Shown here: in pieces, positions 6,828-11,035 of the stretch
How positions within the stretch are numbered: the first letter of the stretch is position 1
Layout: every line of letters starts with the position of its first letter
From: CAADGY01 sp900696665
GTDB lineage: Bacteria > Acidobacteriota > Terriglobia > Bryobacterales > Bryobacteraceae
Assembly: GCA_035063885.1 (NCBI GenBank)
Contig: JAPSFM010000148.1
Location: forward strand, 1-11,035
Length of the DNA: 11,035 nucleotides
Reading direction: 5' to 3'
Made by a program: the position numbers and the translations under genes
The notes under the pieces: model-generated
The model's database searches: none
The model's input: the letters and a program-made list of their open reading frames with translations, nothing else
What the model was told of the DNA's origin: nothing

Positions 6828-7957
6828 CCATGTCCGTAACTCGCCGGGCAGCCCTCGCCTCCCTGGCAACTCTCTCACAGGCCGGCCCCAGTTCCGCGCG
6901 CAAGCTCCCACCTGACACACCTGCCGCTGTCGCAGCGATTCTCGATCGATCTCTCCGACAGGATCCCTCCGTTTGGAATACGGATTGGTTCGGTACATTA
7001 CTGATGAAAGGCATGCTGGAATGGGGCGGAAGCCATGTTCCGGAAGTTCGCGAATATGCCCGCCACTGGCTCGATCATCACCTCAGCCGGACGTCAGTGA
7101 GCAAGTACAGCGGCGCGAAATCGCGAGCCGTTACCGCCGGGGGCGTACCTATCACCACTTACGCCGGGCATTACGGGCTGGCGCTGCCCTGCTATGAGAT
7201 CTATCGCCAGCTCCGCGATGAACGGGCGCGCCGCGTTGCCATCGATGTCGCGTCGATTATCCTTCATCGCTCCGCCCGCAATCATCTCGGACTTGTCGGC
7301 CACGACGACCACGCCGAATTTGCCATTCCCGACACTTGTTACTTTGTCGCCAGCGCCGTGATGATTGCCTCGCGGCTCGACGCGCGCAACGAAACCGCAT
7401 TTCGCGAACAAGCCATTTTTCAACTCCGCGCGTATACCGACACATTCCTGGTGAAAGAGACCGGTCTCGCCAAAACCATCCTCTTCAATAAAACCGGTCT
7501 AGGAAATACGTATTGGACGCGCGCAAGCGGGTGGCTCTTGTGGGCGATGACCGGAGTGTTGCGTCATCTTCCCGCCAGCGACGCCGCGCGGCGCCCCTTC
7601 CTCGAAGACATGCGCCGCCTGGCTGAAGGTATTGTCCGGGTGCAGGATCCTGGAGGCGGTTTTCGCGTGCTGCTGAACGAACCGGACGCGCCGCTCGAAA
7701 CCACCGGAAGCGCGATGTTCGCGTCAGGGTTGCACGAGGCGGTACGATCCGGCTGGCTGCCTGGCTCATTCAAAGAACCGGCAATGCGCGCCTGGCAGTA
7801 CGTCCAAAAGAACCTCACTCGGGATGGGGACATCCGCCAGGCTTACACCGGCTGGGCCGTTCCAGCCGAGAAGCGCGAAATGAGCATGGACAAGCATGTC
7901 ATGGGCTGGATTCCAGGCTTCATTCTGAGCACGGCATACGAGATGTCGCTCGGCTGA
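6824..7957 (+). CDS. Probable exported GH88/GH105-family glycoside hydrolase (unsaturated uronyl hydrolase-like)
   Basis: This 377-residue protein resembles the Glyco_hydro_88 family (YteR/YesR-type alpha6/alpha6 barrel), whose known members remove unsaturated uronic acids from oligosaccharides by hydrating the double bond. Matching pieces are WFGTLLMKGMLEW (55-67), the IPDTCYF segment with D170 as the likely catalytic acid, WTRASGW (231-237, usually W-x-R-G-N-G-W) and ETTGSAMFASGL (292-303). The N terminus starts TRRAAL followed by a short Ala/Leu stretch, a possible Tat-type signal, though the hydrophobic part is short and the cleavage site is unclear. Another ATG two codons downstream (6830) is a plausible start, but 6824 forms an ATGA overlap with alr. 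It is the last gene of the tight operon, and its likely role is trimming or turnover of the glycan. The divergent R-G-N-G motif leaves the exact substrate open, and it could be a related GH family. Confidence 0.72.
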   Translation: MTMSVTRRAALASLATLSQAGPSSARKLPPDTPAAVAAILDRSLRQDPSVWNTDWFGTLLMKGMLEWGGSHVPEVREYARHWLDHHLSRTSVSKYSGAKSRAVTAGGVPITTYAGHYGLALPCYEIYRQLRDERARRVAIDVASIILHRSARNHLGLVGHDDHAEFAIPDTCYFVASAVMIASRLDARNETAFREQAIFQLRAYTDTFLVKETGLAKTILFNKTGLGNTYWTRASGWLLWAMTGVLRHLPASDAARRPFLEDMRRLAEGIVRVQDPGGGFRVLLNEPDAPLETTGSAMFASGLHEAVRSGWLPGSFKEPAMRAWQYVQKNLTRDGDIRQAYTGWAVPAEKREMSMDKHVMGWIPGFILSTAYEMSLG

Positions 7958-8102
7958 GCAATCGATATGAGCGGTTGAAAGTGAGAGATCTCCCGGGCGG
8001 ACCAGACGGGCGAGCCAATACGCGGCGCCCGAAGCGGTGTTTTGCACCACACTATCGGGGCTGTCACCGTACCGCCGATGAACTTACTCTACACTATAAG
8101 GA

Positions 8103-9113
8103 TTGCACCGCTTCGTTCCACTGATACGCCACCCCGATCTGCTGACGATTGTGGCGCATTTCTGGCCCAGGCCGCTTGATGAGCGGCGCTTTCCAGTCCG
8201 GAAAAAGCTTTACAGAACGGATGAAGAGACGCAGGTTCTCGTTGAGGAACAATCCGCGGGCGCTGCTCCTTCTAGCCATCTTGTTCTGGTCCATGGTCTC
8301 GAAAGTTCCAGCCGCGCGGGGTATATGAAGAGCCTGGCTTCGGCAGCACTCCATGCGGGCTTTTCGACACATCGTATGAACTTGCGGAGCTGCGGGGGAA
8401 CGGAATCGCTCTGCCGCACCGCTTATCACTCCGGGCTTACTGCCGATCTCGAGGGAATTGTCCGCGAATTGGCAGCCGTCACCGGACGGCCGGTTTTCCT
8501 GGCTGGTTTCTCGCTCGGCGGAAATGTTGCTCTGAAGCTGGCGGGAGAACTGGGCGAACGAGCCCGCGGTCTGATTGCCGGGGTCTGCGGCGTTTCCACG
8601 CCCATCGACCTTGCGGTCTGCGTTCGAAGGATGGAAGAACTCCGCAACCGCCTCTATGAAGTGCGCTTCCTTCGCAGCCTGAGGCGCCGGATGCGGGTGA
8701 AGTACCAGTGTGATCCGGCCCGCTTCCCGCTGGATGGAATTGATCGGGTCCGTTCCGTACGCGAGTTCGACGACCGGTTCACAGCGCCGGCCTTCGGCTT
8801 TCGCGATGCCGCCGAATACTACGAGACACAATCGTCCATCCGCTTTCTCGACCGGGTACGGGTCCCTGTCTTGTTGATTCAGGCCAAAGATGACCCGGTC
8901 GTACCTTTCGAGCCGTTTACACGTTCGGCAGTTAGGGCCAACCCCAATATCCAGTTGCTTGCCACCGACTACGGAGGTCACGTAGGATTCCTCTCACGCG
9001 GGCAACCCCGCTTCTGGAGCGATGCAGTGATCCTCAATTGGATGCAAACACTGTTGCGAGAAACGAGAGAGACGATAGGCAATCAGCAGACCCGCGTCCC
9101 ACGTCGCCACTGA
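8103..9113 (+). CDS. YheT-family alpha/beta hydrolase
   Basis: This 336-residue serine hydrolase has the layout of the YheT/ABHD group, which are poorly characterised esterase-like enzymes. Motifs in order: RHPDLLTIVAHFWPR near the N terminus (the family's P-H-L-Q-T-type lead), HGLESSSRAGYM (64-75), NLRSCGG (93-99, usually N-x-R-G-C-G-G), the nucleophile elbow GFSLGGN with S137, the acid D264 in AKDDPVVP, and H293 in GGHVGF. The whole catalytic triad is present. A stop codon (TAA, 8097-8099) lies just upstream in frame, so TTG at 8103 is the earliest start. AAGG is directly adjacent, which is too close for a normal ribosome binding site. GTG at codon 17 would cut off conserved sequence. The gene lies 145 bases after the operon on the same strand and may be separately transcribed. 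Its substrate is unknown. Confidence 0.87.
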   Translation: MHRFVPLIRHPDLLTIVAHFWPRPLDERRFPVRKKLYRTDEETQVLVEEQSAGAAPSSHLVLVHGLESSSRAGYMKSLASAALHAGFSTHRMNLRSCGGTESLCRTAYHSGLTADLEGIVRELAAVTGRPVFLAGFSLGGNVALKLAGELGERARGLIAGVCGVSTPIDLAVCVRRMEELRNRLYEVRFLRSLRRRMRVKYQCDPARFPLDGIDRVRSVREFDDRFTAPAFGFRDAAEYYETQSSIRFLDRVRVPVLLIQAKDDPVVPFEPFTRSAVRANPNIQLLATDYGGHVGFLSRGQPRFWSDAVILNWMQTLLRETRETIGNQQTRVPRRH

Positions 9114-9221
9114 CCATCGCACCCCGATGCAACCAGGAACGGTTACATCCGGCAGGTAAGCTATCGCAGTCAAATATGACCGGGGCGATCCGATATGTGT
9201 TGGTGAGGTTGATTTTCATCC

Positions 9222-9521
9222 ATGTCGGAGAAACGTCGTGGCCCCAGGCAAGCTTTGTCCCACCATCTCGAAATCGCCTGGGGGGACGCCGGTGGCGTTC
9301 TCCATCGCATACGAGCCATTTGCATCGACATCTCGGAAGAAGGCATGCGGCTCAAATCGACGGTGAAACTCCCCGTACACCAAAATGTCCACTTTAAATT
9401 CAAAACGATAGGGTTCTCCGGCAGCGCCCGCATCCGGCAGGTCACATGGCAGGGACCTTTTTATGTCTTCGGCGCGGAGTTCACCGGCGGTCTCAAGTGG
9501 AGAGATGCCGCTCGCGGTTGA
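9222..9521 (+). CDS. Single-domain PilZ protein, likely c-di-GMP receptor
   Basis: The 99-residue protein is a stand-alone PilZ domain. The two c-di-GMP contact motifs are both visible: R5-R6-G-P-R9 (the RxxxR motif) and D36-I-S38-E-E-G41 (the D/N-x-S-x-x-G motif). A beta-strand-rich body ending in FYVFGAEF, typical of the PilZ barrel, follows. Such proteins bind the second messenger and pass the signal to a partner, often controlling motility or exopolysaccharide production. Here the nearest candidate target is the upstream glycan cluster, but this is inference from proximity only. The start at 9222 has a weak GAGG 13 bases upstream. I see no clear promoter in the 108 bases before it. The gene converges on fdhA with 21 bases between the stops and no obvious hairpin between them. 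Confidence 0.87.
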   Translation: MSEKRRGPRQALSHHLEIAWGDAGGVLHRIRAICIDISEEGMRLKSTVKLPVHQNVHFKFKTIGFSGSARIRQVTWQGPFYVFGAEFTGGLKWRDAARG

Positions 9522-9542
9522 GTACGGCCGGATTCAAACCGA

Positions 9543-10733
9543 CTACGCCGCAACGAGGTGATGCGGGTCGATGACAAACTTCTTGGCTGCTCCCTTGTCG
9601 AAATCCTTGTAGCCTTGCGGCGCATCGTCGAGCGAGATCACCGTTACGTTCACCGCCTTCGCAATCTGAACGCGGTCATGCAGTATCGCCTGCATGAGTT
9701 GCCGGTGATAACGCATAACCGGACACTGACCGGTGGCGAACGAGTGTGATTTTGCCCAGCCGAGCCCGATCCGAATGCTCAGATTGCCGGTCTTGGCGTT
9801 CTCATCCACTCCACCCGGATCGTCGGTGACGTAAAGCCCCGGAATGCCGATTGCCCCACCGGCACGAGTGACCTGCATCAGCGAGTTCAGTACCGTGGCT
9901 GGTTTCTCGACGGCGGCGTCCTGACCGTGCCCGCGCGCTTCAAACCCTACACAATCGACCGCCGAGTCGACCTCGGGAACGCCAACAATCTGTTCGATCT
10001 GTTCGGAGAGCGTGGCATCCTTCTTCAGATCCACGGTTTCGCAACCGAAACTGCGCGCCTGCGCCAGCCGTTCCGGAATCAGATCCCCGACAATCACTAC
10101 CGCTGCACCCAGCAGATGGCAGGCCTCGGCGCACGCCAACCCCACAGGTCCTGCGCCGGCGACGTACACGATAGAACCCGGACCGACTCCCGCGGTGATG
10201 GCGCCGTGGTAGCCGGTGGGAAAAATGTCTGAGAGCAGCGTCAAATCCCGGATCTTAGCCATGGCCTGGCCCTTGTCCGGAAATTTCAACAGGTTGAAAT
10301 CGGCGTACGGCGACATGACGTACTCGGCTTGACCACCGACCCAGCCGCCCATATCCACGTAGCCGTAAGCGGCACCCGGACGCGCCGGGTTCACGTTCAG
10401 GCAGATGCCTGTTCTGCCCTCCTTGCAGTTCCGGCATCGCCCGCAAGCGATATTGAAGGGCACCGAGACCAGATCTCCTACTTTAATGAACTCCACGTCA
10501 CGGCCCGCTTCGATTACTTCGCCGGTGATTTCATGGCCCAAAATCAGCCCCTCCGGAGCGGTGGTCCGGCCGCGTACCATGTGCTGATCGCTTCCACAGA
10601 TATTTGTGGCAACGATTTTAATGATCACTCCGTGCTCGCATTTGCGGCTACCTAGCTCGAGCTTCGGATAATCGATGGATTGTACTTCCACTTTGCCCGG
10701 GCCCATGTAGGCAACCCCTCTGTTGGATGCCAT
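9543..10733 (-). CDS. fdhA: Glutathione-independent formaldehyde dehydrogenase (zinc, NAD)
   Basis: This 396-residue zinc medium-chain dehydrogenase oxidises formaldehyde to formate with NAD, and relatives can dismutate aldehydes. It matches the Pseudomonas putida FdhA pattern closely and along its whole length, with identical zinc-ligand numbering. The catalytic-zinc residues are C46, H67 and D169. The structural-zinc cysteines are C97, C100, C103 and C111. The Rossmann-fold loop is GAGPVG (193-198), followed by the acidic NAD-selecting region VIVGDL. Characteristic stretches include NICGSDQHMVRGRTT, GHEITGEVIE and GLGWAKSHSF. It acts in the cytoplasm in formaldehyde detoxification. GGAGG lies 8 bases before the ATG at 10733, and a TTGACA element lies further upstream. 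It is read in the same direction as the rRNA operon but is separated from it by a terminator, so it is probably its own transcription unit. Stop is TAG. Confidence 0.95.
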   Translation of the reverse strand: MASNRGVAYMGPGKVEVQSIDYPKLELGSRKCEHGVIIKIVATNICGSDQHMVRGRTTAPEGLILGHEITGEVIEAGRDVEFIKVGDLVSVPFNIACGRCRNCKEGRTGICLNVNPARPGAAYGYVDMGGWVGGQAEYVMSPYADFNLLKFPDKGQAMAKIRDLTLLSDIFPTGYHGAITAGVGPGSIVYVAGAGPVGLACAEACHLLGAAVVIVGDLIPERLAQARSFGCETVDLKKDATLSEQIEQIVGVPEVDSAVDCVGFEARGHGQDAAVEKPATVLNSLMQVTRAGGAIGIPGLYVTDDPGGVDENAKTGNLSIRIGLGWAKSHSFATGQCPVMRYHRQLMQAILHDRVQIAKAVNVTVISLDDAPQGYKDFDKGAAKKFVIDPHHLVAA

Positions 10734-10741
10734 ATCCTTGT

Positions 10742-10746
10742 CCTCC
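10742..10746 (-). promoter_or_regulatory. Ribosome binding site of fdhA
   Basis: GGAGG on the - strand lies 8 bases before the ATG at 10733-10731. This supports the chosen start, which also agrees with the N terminus of P. putida FdhA. Confidence 0.75.
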
Positions 10747-10759
10747 CCGATGGGACTTC

Positions 10760-10788
10760 ATCTCATCAAAAGCGAGCGATGGTGTCAA
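10760..10788 (-). promoter_or_regulatory. Candidate sigma-70-type promoter of fdhA
   Basis: On the - strand a perfect TTGACA (10788-10783) is followed after 17 bases by TGAGAT (10765-10760). The second box matches TATAAT at only 3 of 6 positions, but it is preceded by TGA, an extended -10 element that can compensate. The site lies between the rRNA terminator and the fdhA ribosome binding site, where a promoter is expected. The -35 box is convincing and the -10 box is not. Confidence 0.45.
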
Positions 10789-10825
10789 ATAGCGGGGGCC
10801 CCGGCGGGTGTCTCTGCAGAAGGCG

Positions 10826-10869
10826 AAAAGCCCCGTGCTCCTTACAAGAAGGAAGCGCGGGGCTTTTTT
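10826..10869 (-). terminator. Rho-independent terminator of the rRNA operon (symmetrical, could act both ways)
   Basis: The arms GCCCCG (10830-10835) and CGGGGC (10858-10863) begin a stem that continues through TGCT/GGCG-type pairs and CCTT/AAGG, with one bulged A (10853) and a five-base loop (10844-10848). On the - strand the stem is preceded by six A and followed by TTTT, giving an A/U extension. It lies directly after the 3' end of the 5S rRNA and ahead of fdhA, so it most likely ends the rRNA transcript. On the + strand it is followed by six T and would also stop transcription running toward the rRNA genes. Confidence 0.85.
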
Positions 10870-10877
10870 GGTTTACT

Positions 10878-10991
10878 CGGGCAACGTCCTACTCTCCCAC
10901 ACACTTGCGCATGTAGTACCATCGGGGCTGAGGAGCTTAACTGCCGTGTTCGGGATGGGAACGGGTGTGGCCTCCTCGCTAGAGTCACCCA
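10878..10991 (-). rRNA. rrf: 5S ribosomal RNA
   Basis: Read on the - strand, the sequence shows the 5S landmarks: CCACACCCGTTCCCATCCCG, then GAACACGGCAGTTAAGC, then CCGATGGTACTAC and GGGAGAGTAGG. The closing helix I is visible as GGGTGAC (10990-10984) pairing with GTTGCCC (10885-10879) through seven pairs including G-U. Length is about 114 bases. Exact ends could differ by two or three bases, since helix I can be extended by U-G/U-A pairs. It is the last gene of an rrn operon whose 23S gene must lie beyond the right edge; bases 10992-11035 look like 23S-5S spacer with nothing else recognisable. Confidence 0.95.
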
Positions 10992-11035
10992 AAAGCGGGA
11001 TGAAACAGAATATTGACGGGCCACTGAGTTTGGCA

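Noticed and set aside
7958..8102. Possible terminator or promoter in the gap between the hydrolase and the YheT gene
   Set aside because: I found only short palindromes (such as GAGATCTC) and a TATAAG without a matching -35 box; no hairpin with a T-run.
8094..8981. Antisense open frame of 295 codons on the - strand
   Set aside because: It mirrors the YheT-type hydrolase, whose catalytic triad and family motifs are complete on the + strand; the antisense product shows no family features.
9169..9180. Small dyad GTCA-AATA-TGAC upstream of the PilZ gene, possible operator
   Set aside because: The arms are only four bases and no second copy or promoter was found nearby, so it is within chance expectation.

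Overview
The window looks like a chromosomal segment of a high-GC Gram-negative soil-type bacterium. Acidobacteriota (the Solibacter/Bryobacter group) is my best guess. It rests on remembered resemblance of the membrane Cys-rich protein and the glycosyltransferases, plus base composition. No taxonomic marker other than a 5S rRNA is present, so the assignment is tentative.

Layout. Bases 1-137 hold the C-terminal end of an unidentified + strand gene. Its stop codon overlaps the stop of a convergent gene (134-685, -) for a membrane-anchored, cysteine-rich protein with one CxxC and one CxxCH motif. A 144-base divergent intergenic region follows. Then comes a tightly packed + strand run from 830 to 7957. 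It holds four family-2 glycosyltransferases in tandem, a GT4-type glycosyltransferase with the DUF1972 N-terminal domain, an alanine racemase (alr), and an exported GH88/GH105-like hydrolase. Three junctions are 4-base ATGA overlaps, two are gaps of 2-3 bases, and one is a 43-base gap, so this is very probably one operon. After a 145-base gap come a YheT-type alpha/beta hydrolase (8103-9113) and a single-domain PilZ protein (9222-9521), both on +. On the - strand are a glutathione-independent zinc formaldehyde dehydrogenase (fdhA, 9543-10733), an rRNA terminator hairpin and a 5S rRNA gene, the end of an rrn operon that enters from the right edge.

How the genes may work together. The five transferases look like the machinery that builds a surface or exported oligo/polysaccharide repeat. 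The first resembles polyprenyl-phosphate sugar transferases, the next three resemble rhamnosyltransferase-type GT2 enzymes, and the fifth resembles DUF1972 rhamnosyltransferases. No flippase, polymerase or nucleotide-sugar synthesis gene is in the window. The alanine racemase and the exported hydrolase are translationally coupled to each other at the 3' end. This suggests that D-alanine supply and glycan trimming or turnover are co-expressed with glycan assembly, which is the most unusual feature of the region. The nearby PilZ protein carries both c-di-GMP-binding motifs and could link the region to second-messenger control, but that link is inference. The fdhA gene and the rRNA end are separate, ordinary units. 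I see no mobile element, CRISPR array, tRNA or phage gene.
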